A stretch of 64,000 bases of DNA from Erwinia sp. (GTDB taxonomy: Bacteria; Pseudomonadota; Gammaproteobacteria; Enterobacterales; Enterobacteriaceae), in the NCBI GenBank assembly GCA_964016415.1, contig OZ024666.1:1345310-1409309 (forward strand), written 5' to 3'. This document shows, piece by piece, positions 19,647 through 29,544 of this stretch (positions are counted from its first letter, which is position 1; each line of letters starts with the position of its first letter). A program made the translations under genes and the position numbers. Under the pieces are notes generated by a model. The model worked only from the letters and a program-made list of their open reading frames with translations, made no database searches and was not told where the DNA came from.

Positions 19647-20387
19647 ATGGCTGAGGTCAGTCGTTCAGAATCAGAAGAGATCCTCGAAGTTGGGATTGCG
19701 GTGAATAACCCGTCTCACAGGGCTATGTTCCTTTCCGACATCCATTTCTCACTGACTAAAGGCGAATGCCTGGCTGTGATCGGCCCTAATGGATGCGGTA
19801 AAAGTACTTTACTGAATGCTATCAGTGGAATAAGACAAACTCGCTGTGGTGATATTCGTTTATGGGGAAAACCTTTACATCAGTGGTCATGCCAGACTTA
19901 AGCTAAAAGAATGGCTGTGATGGCACAACATGAAGACCCCGATCCCCGTCTGACCGTGAGGGAATATGTTGAATTAGGGCGTATACCACACTATCACGAT
20001 GTATCACGCTGCCAGCATGAAAGGGTTATTGATCATACACTGGCAGAAACCGGGCTCACTGATCTCTCTCATCAACTGATGGGCTCGCTTTCAGGTGGGG
20101 AGCGACAGCGTGCTTCGTTGGCGAGACTGTTTGCCCAAGCACCTGAGTTAATTTTACTGGATGAACCTACTAATCACCTTGCTGTGTTACACGATTTGAC
20201 GTTGATCGATGAATTTGCTGATCGGGTGCTGGTTTTGCAATCAGGCAGACAGGCTATCTGTGACCGACCGGGAAAAGTGCTGACTTCTGCGCAGTTATTA
20301 CCGGTATTCGGACTTCACTGCTACACCGTCTCACACCCTGAAACACAGCAGCCCGTGCGATTATTTGATATCCCTCGTTGTGCCTGA
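19647..20387 (+). pseudogene. Metal-chelate ABC transporter ATPase (FepC/BtuD type), broken
   Basis: ATPase of a siderophore/metallophore/cobalamin-type importer. Walker A GPNGCGKST and signature LSGGERQR are intact, as is Walker B LILLDEP. Two lesions are visible. An in-frame TAA at 19899-19901 follows HQWSCQT, and the same frame resumes AKRMAVMAQHEDPDPRLTV. After DEPTNHL the sequence jumps directly to AVLHDLTLIDEFADRV, lacking the roughly 15-20 residues that normally carry the D-loop and the strand before the H-loop. It is first in an operon with a binding protein and permease, under the Zur-like site. Confidence 0.88.
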
Positions 20388-20407
20388 CAAGATCACCGGA
20401 ATAAACC

Positions 20408-21376
20408 ATGAAAAAAATCATTCTGCTATTTTCTCTCACACTTTTTCCACTGCTGACTAAAGCTGATGACTTTCCCGTTACGGTGCAAAGTTGTGGCACC
20501 CCCGTCACCTTTACAGCGCCCCCCCAACGTGCGGTGATTAATGATTTAAATATGGCGGAGATGGCATTTGCATTGCATCTTCAGCCCACCATCGTTGGCC
20601 TCACAGGGATCAGTGGTTGGTACAAGATGACGCCCTCATTTAAAACAGCAATGGGCCAGATCCCTGAACTGGCCCCTAAATATCCGCCACTTGAGACCCT
20701 CGTTGCGGCAAAGCCAGATTTTTTCTTTGCGGGCTGGAATTACGGCATGAAAGTAGGGGGTGATGTCACACCTGCATCACTGAGCCGTTATGGCATTAAA
20801 ACACTGGTACTCAGTGAAAGTTGTGTTTTTACCGCAGCAGTAAAACAAAAAGCAACAATGGAACTCCTGTATGGCGATCAGCTGACACTTGGTAAAATTT
20901 TTGGCAAAAAACAGCAGGCAGAACAGTTGATACAACGCTGGAAAACCGAACTGGCTCAATTGCCGCAGCCACCGGCAGGCTCTGAACCCTTGAAAGTGTT
21001 TGTTTATGATTCAGGCGAGGATAAGCCATTTACCAGCGGAAAATTCGCTATGCCTAATGCGATTATTGAGGCTGCAGGTGCAAAAAACATTCTCGAAGAT
21101 CTGCCGATAAGTTGGGGCACCACATCATGGGAAAGCGTTGCAGAGCGTGATCCCGACGTGATCATCTTGCTTGACTACCAGAGTGGCAGTGGCGCGGAAT
21201 CGATACGCCATTTTCTGGAGCAGCATCCGTTGATGAAGCTCACTCGTGCCGTCAAACAACAACGTTACATTAAACTACGTTATGAAGAGTTGACCCCAGG
21301 CCCGGCGAATATTAACGCCATCGAGAAACTGGCACACTATATGTATATGCAGAAGCCCGGCAATGAAAAGTCGTAA
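20408..21376 (+). CDS. Periplasmic metal-chelate binding protein (FepB/BtuF family)
   Basis: Substrate-binding component of a metal-complex ABC importer. It is 322 residues with a signal peptide (MKKIILLFSLTLFPLLTKA). The class III binding-protein fold is indicated by VTFTAPPQRAVINDLNMAEM, IPELAPKYPPLETLVAAKPD and the C-lobe VFVYDSGEDKPFTSGKFAMP. The frame is intact although both partner genes are dead, so it is probably a recently orphaned gene. Its end overlaps the permease start by 14 bp. The ligand is unknown. The Zur-like site suggests a zinc-related chelate. Confidence 0.87.
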   Translation: MKKIILLFSLTLFPLLTKADDFPVTVQSCGTPVTFTAPPQRAVINDLNMAEMAFALHLQPTIVGLTGISGWYKMTPSFKTAMGQIPELAPKYPPLETLVAAKPDFFFAGWNYGMKVGGDVTPASLSRYGIKTLVLSESCVFTAAVKQKATMELLYGDQLTLGKIFGKKQQAEQLIQRWKTELAQLPQPPAGSEPLKVFVYDSGEDKPFTSGKFAMPNAIIEAAGAKNILEDLPISWGTTSWESVAERDPDVIILLDYQSGSGAESIRHFLEQHPLMKLTRAVKQQRYIKLRYEELTPGPANINAIEKLAHYMYMQKPGNEKS

Positions 21377-22397
21377 ACACTATCATCTGGCACTCGCCAG
21401 CGCGTTATTTGCACTTCCATTAGTGATAAGCTGTAGCATTCTGCAGGGCGCTGTTGCTGTTTCCTGGCCGCAGCTGTTGAGTTTCTTTGGAGTTAGTAAT
21501 ACTGCGGTTTCTGATATCGTTTCGCAGATTGTGGTTGAAATACGCATACCCAGAACCTTACTGGCGCTTTGTACGGGTGCCGGACTGGCAGTGGTAGGTG
21601 CGTTGTTGCAAACCACAACCCGTAATGATCTAGCTGACCCGTTTCTGTTCGGACTTTCTTCCGGCGCTTCTGCAGGAGCAGTGATTATCATCACCCGACT
21701 CGGTGAACCCCTTGGTGCATGGACTTTACCTGTGGCTGCTTTTAGTGGCGGGATCTGCTCTGCATTAGTGGTGATGTTATTATTCCACATTAAAAAACAG
21801 CAAAGCGCTGCACAATTGATTATCTGTGGTCTTGCAATCTCTTTTCTGTTCGGTGCGATCACCAGTTACTTTATTTTTTCAGGTGATCAGCGCGCTGCGA
21901 CAACGATGCTTTTTTGGTCATTGGGTGGCCTGGGCCTGGCAAACTGGCAAACTGGCAAACTGGCAAAATATTCCATTTGCCATGCTGAGTTTAGTGCTTC
22001 TCTTACTGTTTGTCGCACGACGCTGGCGCCAATTGGATGCTCTACTGGCGGGAGAGTACGCGGCACTTTCACTGGGTATCAACGTCAACCGCCTGCGCAG
22101 TGAAGTGTTCCTCTGCTGTGCCCTGGTGACAGCCATGCTGGTATCACTCACGGGCGTTATTGGTTTTATCGGTTTGATGATCCCTCATCTGAGCCGTTTT
22201 TCGCCGGAGTAAAGCATCTGATGTTACTGCCATTGTGTGCACTCTTCGGGGCGATTTTGCTCTGTGGTGGAGATATTCTCAGCCGTACGTTACTGGCACC
22301 GCAAGAGTTACCTGTAGGTATTATTACTGCCGGTATGGGAGGCGTTTTTATTCTTATTCAATTTTCACGTAAGTCTTCAGGTAAATCCCTCTCTTAG
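21363..22397 (+). pseudogene. FecCD-type permease with two frameshifts
   Basis: Membrane permease of the same importer. The first part (MKSRKHYHLALASALFALPL to FWSLGGLGLANW) shows the FecCD fold, including VGALLQTTTRNDLADPFLFG. The frame is lost at a fourfold CTGGCAAA repeat (21936-21967). It resumes in another frame as NIPFAMLSLVLLLLFVARRW through IGFIGLMIPHLSRF, then is lost again at a T5 run (22197-22201). A third frame then gives AGVKHLMLLPLCALFGAILL to the TAG at 22395. Parental DNA probably had two repeat copies and six T. Confidence 0.88.
21936..21967 (+). repeat. Four tandem copies of the octanucleotide CTGGCAAA
   Basis: Four exact copies of CTGGCAAA lie inside the permease gene. Two copies would read LANWQNIPFA in frame and five would also keep the frame. 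Four copies shift it by one base. This looks like slipped-strand expansion. Confidence 0.9.
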
Positions 22398-22555
22398 TAG
22401 CGCCAGGCATCATCGCTACAGCAGGAGAAAGCGACTGCGGCCAGATATTGTTTGGTCAGCGGGATGGCATAGATGCATCTGTTATCTTGAAGCACGATTT
22501 TTAATTCCTCACCTTACCACCAAGCTTACAGGGGCAGGTGAGGGGCGTGAGACTG

Positions 22556-23748
22556 TTACACCTTTTTGCATTTCGTCTGGCTATATTGCCAGGTGGAAAA
22601 CAGGCAAATCAGTAAAACAGGTATCATGATAAGACCGATCAGCTTCCAACCGAGCAAGGCCAGCATCACACCTGATCCAGACGTAGCTATTGCAGAAAAT
22701 ACAAAGCGGCTGGTTTCAGCCAGGCCCTGGGCTCTTTTTCGCTCATTATCACGGTAAGAGAGACTTAGCAGCGTAGAGCCGCCCACAAACATAAAGTTCC
22801 ATCCGACTCCTACCAATAGCAGACTGACACTGTAACCGAGCATGGTTTCTCCGGTCAGATTTATCAGGATGGCAGACAAATTTAGTGCAATCCCCACGTA
22901 TAACAACGCTGTGAGGCCCACTTTTCGCATCAGGAAACCAGTGAAGAGTGAAGGAACATACATCCCCAACAGATGCAACTGAATCACCAACGCGCCATCA
23001 TTCATAGAGTGATGGTGCGTCACAGAAAGTGGGGCCGCGGTCATCAGGAAAAGCATAACAAAAGAACCAATCACCAGGTGAAACCAGGCTGTACGATAAT
23101 CGGGACGTTTCAGTAATTCGCGGCGGGTTGCTGAAACTGCGGAAAGCGTCCTGACATCAGGGGCTGAAGACTCTCTTTTTGATTGCTGCAGGAAGCAGCC
23201 GAGGTTAATCGCTGAGAGAACCCCCAGAACGGCGACAATGAGGTAAACCCCAGCGAATCGGGGGAGTCCGGGAATATCCCGTGCAATGATCGTCAGCAAT
23301 GGTCCGAGGATTGCAGCCACCACTCCGCCAATCATAACCAGAGAGATTGACTGTCCTTTCACTTCGGGTGGGGAGTAGTCAGCCGCAACCAGGCGATAAT
23401 ACTGGCTGAAAGCCTGATAGACCCCGACGAGAAAGCAACCTGCACAAAAGAGTAAAAAACTGCCTTGTAGTACGGAAAAAAAGAGAGCAATCCGCCAGCG
23501 GTACCGCATAACGAGCCCAGAATGAAGGCACGTTTTTCATTTCCCCTACCAATCATGCCAGCTGCAAACAGACTCGAAAACGCACCTGCGACCGTGATGA
23601 GCGCAAACGGTACGGTAGCCAGTTCATCAGAGGGGGCCAACTGATAGCCAACCAGAGTAGCAATGGTCAGATCGACCGAGACTGCACAGGTAAAAAACAG
23701 ATTACTGACGGCAAGAATCACGGGGACCCTGCCTGGTATATATCGCAT
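22556..23748 (-). pseudogene. MFS transporter, frameshifted at a homopolymer
   Basis: Major facilitator superfamily exporter of about 395 residues. Translation from ATG 23748 (TGAGGACAAT upstream) gives MRYIPGRVPVILAVSNLFFT through GGLLSFF. The frame breaks at seven A (23476-23482 on the plus strand). The rest continues in another frame as SVLQGSFLLFCAGCFLVGVY to QYSQTKCKKV. All twelve helices seem represented if the frames are joined. It is convergent with the broken metal-chelate importer. A role as metallophore or drug exporter is possible but unsupported. Confidence 0.82.
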
Positions 23749-24023
23749 ATTGTCCTCACAGATTCGATAAGAAAGCGTCATATGGCAGTGGTTACCGTAT
23801 CTGTAACCTTAATCAGCAGATTGAAAAAAAGATACCACAGGATAATTAACGCTTAACCTCTGCCGTTTTTGCCCACGAGTAAGTAGATTGAATGCCCTTT
23901 GCAGATTAGCCGGAATGTCATGACTCCTGGGATAAATGCCACACCGGTAGTGATAAATACCATTGATCAGTTTGTTGATAATGAATTATTCTGTATCAAT
24001 AGAAAAAATTGAGAAAGGACACA

Positions 24024-24287
24024 ATGAAAATCACAATAACGGGTTTAGCATTTGCCATGCTGCTGGCAGGTTGTAGTCAGCAAAGTCATGAACCTGTACA
24101 ACAAGCCACCAGTGCACGGGTCACGCCCGTGGTAATGTCTGTTGATGCAACCGCGGCCTGCAATAATGCCGGAGGTCAACTGGCATTTTCCCGGCATCTT
24201 GATGGTACTTCAGAAGGCATGTGTCAGCTAGCCAACGGTCGCCGTTGTAGTGAACGCGCGCTCGAGATGGGCAGTTGCGCGCGCTGA
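24024..24287 (+). CDS. ydbJ: DUF333 lipoprotein, YdbJ-like
   Basis: Small predicted lipoprotein of 87 residues. ATG 24024 follows GAAAGGACACA. The lipobox is LLAGC (LAFAMLLAGCSQQ), then a variable linker and a C-terminal DUF333 module with ACNNAGGQLAFSRHLDGTSE, GMCQLANGRRCSERALE. It stands just downstream of the ldhA 3' end, where E. coli has ydbJ and hslJ. hslJ itself is not found. Function unknown. Confidence 0.72.
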   Translation: MKITITGLAFAMLLAGCSQQSHEPVQQATSARVTPVVMSVDATAACNNAGGQLAFSRHLDGTSEGMCQLANGRRCSERALEMGSCAR

Positions 24288-24294
24288 ATTACTG

Positions 24295-25287
24295 TCAGGC
24301 GATAACTTCATTCGGACAAGGTTGGCCATCACGTAATTGCTGAATATTCTGCAATGTAGTTTCAGCAATACTGGTTAATGCTTCTTCGGTCAGAAAAGCC
24401 TGATGCCCGGTGAACAGTACGTTATGACAGGCTGATAAGCGGCGAAACAGATCATCCTGGATCACGTCGTTCGACTTATCTTCAAAAAATAAGTCACGCT
24501 CGTTTTCATAAACATCCATACCCAACGCGCCAATTTTTTGCTGTTTTAGTGCATCTTTAGCCGCCTGTGAATCAATCAAACCACCACGACTGGTATTAAT
24601 CACCATTACACCACTCTTCATTTGGTCGAAAGCCGCTGCATTAAGCAGATGATGGTTTTCAGGTGTCATCGGACAATGCAGGGTAATCACGTCTGACTGC
24701 TGGAACAGTGTGTTGATATCAACATACTCTGCACCGATAGCCAACGCTTCTGCGCTGGGATAGGGATCGTAAGCCAGCAGCCGCATACCAAACCCTTTTA
24801 AAATGCGCAGTGTCGCCAGGCCTATTTTTCCGGTACCAACCACACCTGCGGTACGCCCATGCATATTGAATCCCGTTAATCCTTCCAGCGAGAAATTGGC
24901 ATCACGGGTACGCTGGTACGCACGATGGATACGCCGATTAAGCGTCATCATCATGCCTACGGTATGTTCAGCAACCGCTTCTGGCGAGTACGCAGGTACT
25001 CTGACAACATGCAGACCAAGTTCTTTGGCGGCATCAAGGTCGACATTGTTAAAACCGGCACAACGCAGTGCAATGAATTTGATCCCCATACGGGCGAATT
25101 CATTAAGTACGTCCCGGCCGCCATCATCATTGACGAAAATGCATACACCATCACAGTCGATGGCATTTTTTGCTGTCTCTGGTGTCAGCAGAAAATCAAA
25201 AAATACCAGCTCGTAGCCGTATTGTTTGTTTACCTGCTCAAGATATTTGCGATCATACTGTTTGGTGCTGTAGACAGCTACTCTCAT
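24295..25287 (-). CDS. ldhA: Fermentative D-lactate dehydrogenase
   Basis: NADH-dependent reduction of pyruvate to D-lactate in mixed-acid fermentation. It is 330 residues (E. coli 329). The D-2-hydroxyacid dehydrogenase signatures are present: GVVGTGKIGLATLRILKGFG for NAD binding, VINTSRGGLIDSQAAKDAL, and the catalytic His in TGHQAFLTEEA. It starts MRVAVYSTKQYDRKYLEQVN after AGGAGAGAAAG. It is divergent from ydbH, as in E. coli. Confidence 0.97.
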   Translation of the reverse strand: MRVAVYSTKQYDRKYLEQVNKQYGYELVFFDFLLTPETAKNAIDCDGVCIFVNDDGGRDVLNEFARMGIKFIALRCAGFNNVDLDAAKELGLHVVRVPAYSPEAVAEHTVGMMMTLNRRIHRAYQRTRDANFSLEGLTGFNMHGRTAGVVGTGKIGLATLRILKGFGMRLLAYDPYPSAEALAIGAEYVDINTLFQQSDVITLHCPMTPENHHLLNAAAFDQMKSGVMVINTSRGGLIDSQAAKDALKQQKIGALGMDVYENERDLFFEDKSNDVIQDDLFRRLSACHNVLFTGHQAFLTEEALTSIAETTLQNIQQLRDGQPCPNEVIA

Positions 25288-25525
25288 CTTTCTCTCCTGA
25301 CTTAGCGGGATTATATTACTATGCAGTGTAAGCGCTTAGCATGAAAAACGGAAATATTCTCCGGTGAGAATAGTTTTCAGCTGATGGTCGTCTTTGTTGG
25401 CATAAAGTACTGCTACCGGACAGGCTGAAAATAAGATAATTAGGTATACTCATATCCCTGTCGTCAAACGATGCAACATATTGACCAGATTTCGGAATAG
25501 CAGATGATTCAAAACGGACAATGCA

Positions 25526-28150
25526 ATGGGGCGACGTAGTAAACAGCTGGCAACGGTTACCCTGATTTTGTTAACTGTACTCTCCAGTTTGTGGTTTACC
25601 CTTCCGCACTGGTTGCCGACGCTTCTGCGTCTTTGGCTACCTTCATCAATGCAGTTAGTCATCGCGGAACGTCCGTTATGGCGCGACGGATCTTTGCTGT
25701 TAGAGCAGCTCTCATTACAAGTGGGGGAGTGTAAACTGGTAGAAATTGAAGGGGCAACACTGGGTTATCAGCAACACCAATGGCACGTTAATGCTCAAAA
25801 GGTGACCACTGATAGCCGCTGCTTCGCGGAATTTCCATCAACATCAGCATCACAAACATACCCGGCAGTAGCGTTAAGCGTGATACAGGCTGCTTTACCG
25901 TCATTCACACTGTCATTTTCTCAGTTTGAACTGCTTCCATGGCAGGAGTTAGGTGGTGAGCTGCAACTCTCATCTCACGAAGGAATCCAGCAGATAAGTC
26001 TTAAAGGTGACAGTGTCACACTGAGGGCGGATTTGCAGGCTAATCATCTCTCTTTGCACGAATTAGCACTGCCGTTACCGGGGATATCTGAGCCAGTTAA
26101 ACTCCAGGGTGAGATTGAACTTGGCGACAATATCGATGCAGTGCCCCGGCAAGGCAGGTTAAACAGCGTACTTGTATTACCATCCCCGGTTGAACAAGTC
26201 AGTGCGGATCTGACCTGGCAACAACAGCGCGGGACATTGACCGTCACCTATCAACAACACCGCACACCATTACTCAATCTTCCATGGCAAGCTGACAATG
26301 ATGCGCTAATGATTGAAAAGGGAGAATGGCACTGGCCATTTTATTCACAGAAATTATCCGGCGGTGTATCGCTGACGCTATCACACTGGAGTAAAGGGCT
26401 CGATGAAACCCAATTAAATGGGCGGGTTAATCTGTTAACTGAGGGACGTGGAGGAAAGGGCAATCTGGTACTTTCTTTCGGGCCAGGCATGCCGATGCAA
26501 AATGATAAGGCCTTCCCGCTTAACCTCTATGGTGACGGCAAAGCACAGGCGTTACAATTTTTTGCCCGACTCCCTGGTGAAATTCGCGGCGGAATACTCT
26601 CGCCAGCGGTTTATTTCAAACCTGGCGCATTATTACGGATGAAAGGACGTTTATTGTCACTTCTTGATGTGGATGAAGCCCGCTGGCCTCTGGCTGGGGT
26701 TAGTGTATCTGCTTCGGGGATTGACGGGCGTTTACAAGCCATTTTACGGGCACATGAAAATGAAACCGGGGCATTCAGATTACATCTCGATGGACGGGCA
26801 GAGAAATTTGGCGGTGACAGTGGATCCTGGCAATGGCGATACTGGGGCGAAGGTGAGAGTCCGCGTTTTGATGCCCGATGGGATCTTAAGGGACGGGGGC
26901 AGTGGCGCAACAATACGATTATGCTTGAATCACTCTCTACCGGATTCAATCAACTACGCTATAACGGTGCCACAATACGCTCTCCCCGCCTGAAATTGAC
27001 GCAACCGCTAATTTGGCAACGCAGTGATAGTGAGCCACGACTCCAGGGCGCGCTGCAACTGAAAGCAGAAGAGACACAATTCGTCTACGGTGGCTATCTG
27101 CCAGCCTCTTTGTTGGCATTCACCATAAACGGCCAGTCACCTGATGCATTTCAGTTACAGGGCAGCATCAACGCCGGGACAATAGGACCGGTGCAACTGC
27201 GAGGTCGCTGGGATGGTACACGCTTACGTGGTGAGGCCTGGTGGCCAGAGCAGTCATTGACGGTGTTTCAGCCATTGCTGAGTAAAACGCTCAAAATGCA
27301 TATTCAGTCGGGTACATTGCGCGCACAGACCGCCTTTTCCGCGTCGGCTCAGGATGGCTTCCAGGCCGGCGGCCACTGGGTTGTTAAGCAGGGTAAATTA
27401 TGGATGCCTGATAACGAAGTGAATGGTATCGATTTCTCACTACCTTTTCGGCTGAAAGGCCAGCGCTGGCAGTTCGGTGCTAAGCAGCCCGTGAAACTGC
27501 GTATTGCTGAAGTCAGAAATCAGTTTCGTCTGCAAAATTTGCGTGCTGATCTACAGGGCTATTATCCGTGGAATACACATTATCCTTTGCAACTAAATCA
27601 GCTGGCTGTTGATCTGCTGGGGGGGCATTTGCAAATGCCTCGCTTGCAGTTACCACAGAAAGAAGCCGCACATATTCAGATAGACCAGGTTGAGCTTCGT
27701 GAACTGGTGAATGCCCTTAAGGTGCAACAAATTACGCTATCGGGAAAAATTAACGGAGATTTCCCGTTTTGGGTCAACCGTTCGAAGTGGCTGATCGAAG
27801 AGGGTTATATCACGAATCAGGGCCCCTTAACGGTGCGGATGGATCCCGATTTTGCTAATACATTATCAGCCAATAATATCGCAGCCGGGATAGCCATGGA
27901 CTGGCTGCGTAATATGCGTATTGATGAGAGTCGTGCCACCCTGGCTCTGGATAACATTGGTATGATGACGCTGACAGCAAAAGTTATCGGCACCAGCCGT
28001 TTTAGTGATAAAAATCAGCATGTTTCACTTAACTATCGCCAGCAGGAGAATATCTTCCAGCTCTGGCGTAGTCTGCGATTTGGCGATAATTTACAATCAT
28101 GGGTAGAACAGAACAGTTCGCTCCCTGTACGGGAAGGAGAGGTGAGATGA
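25526..28150 (+). CDS. ydbH: YdbH, AsmA-like intermembrane phospholipid transport protein
   Basis: One of the three AsmA-like bridge proteins (TamB, YhdP, YdbH) that move phospholipids from inner to outer membrane. It is 874 residues (E. coli 879). An N-terminal membrane anchor (LATVTLILLTVLSSLWFTLP) is followed by a long periplasmic region rich in beta strands. A conserved C-terminal part includes LRIAEVRNQFRLQNLRADLQ and ITLSGKINGDFPFW. Its stop overlaps the ynbE start (ATGA), so ydbH-ynbE-ydbL form an operon. Confidence 0.93.
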   Translation: MGRRSKQLATVTLILLTVLSSLWFTLPHWLPTLLRLWLPSSMQLVIAERPLWRDGSLLLEQLSLQVGECKLVEIEGATLGYQQHQWHVNAQKVTTDSRCFAEFPSTSASQTYPAVALSVIQAALPSFTLSFSQFELLPWQELGGELQLSSHEGIQQISLKGDSVTLRADLQANHLSLHELALPLPGISEPVKLQGEIELGDNIDAVPRQGRLNSVLVLPSPVEQVSADLTWQQQRGTLTVTYQQHRTPLLNLPWQADNDALMIEKGEWHWPFYSQKLSGGVSLTLSHWSKGLDETQLNGRVNLLTEGRGGKGNLVLSFGPGMPMQNDKAFPLNLYGDGKAQALQFFARLPGEIRGGILSPAVYFKPGALLRMKGRLLSLLDVDEARWPLAGVSVSASGIDGRLQAILRAHENETGAFRLHLDGRAEKFGGDSGSWQWRYWGEGESPRFDARWDLKGRGQWRNNTIMLESLSTGFNQLRYNGATIRSPRLKLTQPLIWQRSDSEPRLQGALQLKAEETQFVYGGYLPASLLAFTINGQSPDAFQLQGSINAGTIGPVQLRGRWDGTRLRGEAWWPEQSLTVFQPLLSKTLKMHIQSGTLRAQTAFSASAQDGFQAGGHWVVKQGKLWMPDNEVNGIDFSLPFRLKGQRWQFGAKQPVKLRIAEVRNQFRLQNLRADLQGYYPWNTHYPLQLNQLAVDLLGGHLQMPRLQLPQKEAAHIQIDQVELRELVNALKVQQITLSGKINGDFPFWVNRSKWLIEEGYITNQGPLTVRMDPDFANTLSANNIAAGIAMDWLRNMRIDESRATLALDNIGMMTLTAKVIGTSRFSDKNQHVSLNYRQQENIFQLWRSLRFGDNLQSWVEQNSSLPVREGEVR

Positions 28151-28335
28151 GAGTTGCGGGTCTGCTGATATCAGCAGTCACACTGCTCAGCAGTGGGTGT
28201 ATACCACGTATTGAAGTGGCTGCACCAAAAGAGCCTATAACTATTAACATGAACGTGCGCATTGAGCATGAAATCCATATTAAAGTCGATAAAGATGTCG
28301 AAGCCCTGCTAAAAAAACGCAGCGACCTGTTTTGA
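28147..28335 (+). CDS. ynbE: Outer-membrane lipoprotein YnbE
   Basis: Partner lipoprotein of YdbH, thought to extend its beta groove at the outer membrane. It is 62 residues. ATG 28147 overlaps the ydbH stop codon and gives a lipoprotein signal (MRVAGLLISAVTLLSSGC). The mature part contains IEVAAPKEPITINMNVRIEH and a charged tail. An in-frame upstream ATG at 28099 would delete the signal function and is rejected. Confidence 0.9.
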   Translation: MRVAGLLISAVTLLSSGCIPRIEVAAPKEPITINMNVRIEHEIHIKVDKDVEALLKKRSDLF

Positions 28336-28343
28336 GGTGAACC

Positions 28344-28667
28344 ATGAGATACATAATCGGGTTTTTGTTGTTCTGGGTTACTCTTCCCGCCATGGCGCTG
28401 ACACTGGAGGAAGCGCGACAAACAGGAAAAGCAGGGGAGACGTTGACCGGCTATCTGGCAGCCATCAGCCATGATCCTGTTACACTGGCACTGGTGGATA
28501 AAGTGAATCAGGGACGGAAAGCGGAATACGCCGCGTTGGCGAGTAGTAACAATCTGACGCCTGATGAAGTAGCACGAATTGCCGGTAGTAAACTCACTGA
28601 GCGAGCCGCACCCGGTGAATATGTGCGGGGAATAAACGGCTTATGGCAACAGAAACCACCACGTTAA
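28344..28667 (+). CDS. ydbL: Periplasmic protein YdbL (DUF1318)
   Basis: Third gene of the ydbH operon, 107 residues. The YdbL protein is thought to modulate the YdbH-YnbE complex. It has a signal peptide (MRYIIGFLLFWVTLPAMA), then LTLEEARQTGKAGETLTGYL and VNQGRKAEYAALASSNNLTP, hallmarks of DUF1318. It starts eight bases after the ynbE stop with GAGGTGAACC as ribosome binding site. Confidence 0.92.
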   Translation: MRYIIGFLLFWVTLPAMALTLEEARQTGKAGETLTGYLAAISHDPVTLALVDKVNQGRKAEYAALASSNNLTPDEVARIAGSKLTERAAPGEYVRGINGLWQQKPPR

Positions 28668-28701
28668 ACCTGACGGCACTGATATGCCGCCAGGTTACTC
28701 A

Positions 28702-29475
<774 letters not shown>

Positions 29476-29544
29476 CTACCCTGAACTTGCTTTGTATCTT
29501 TTGCCAGCTTCGGGCATCGCTAATAAACAAGAGCTTCTCCCGTT

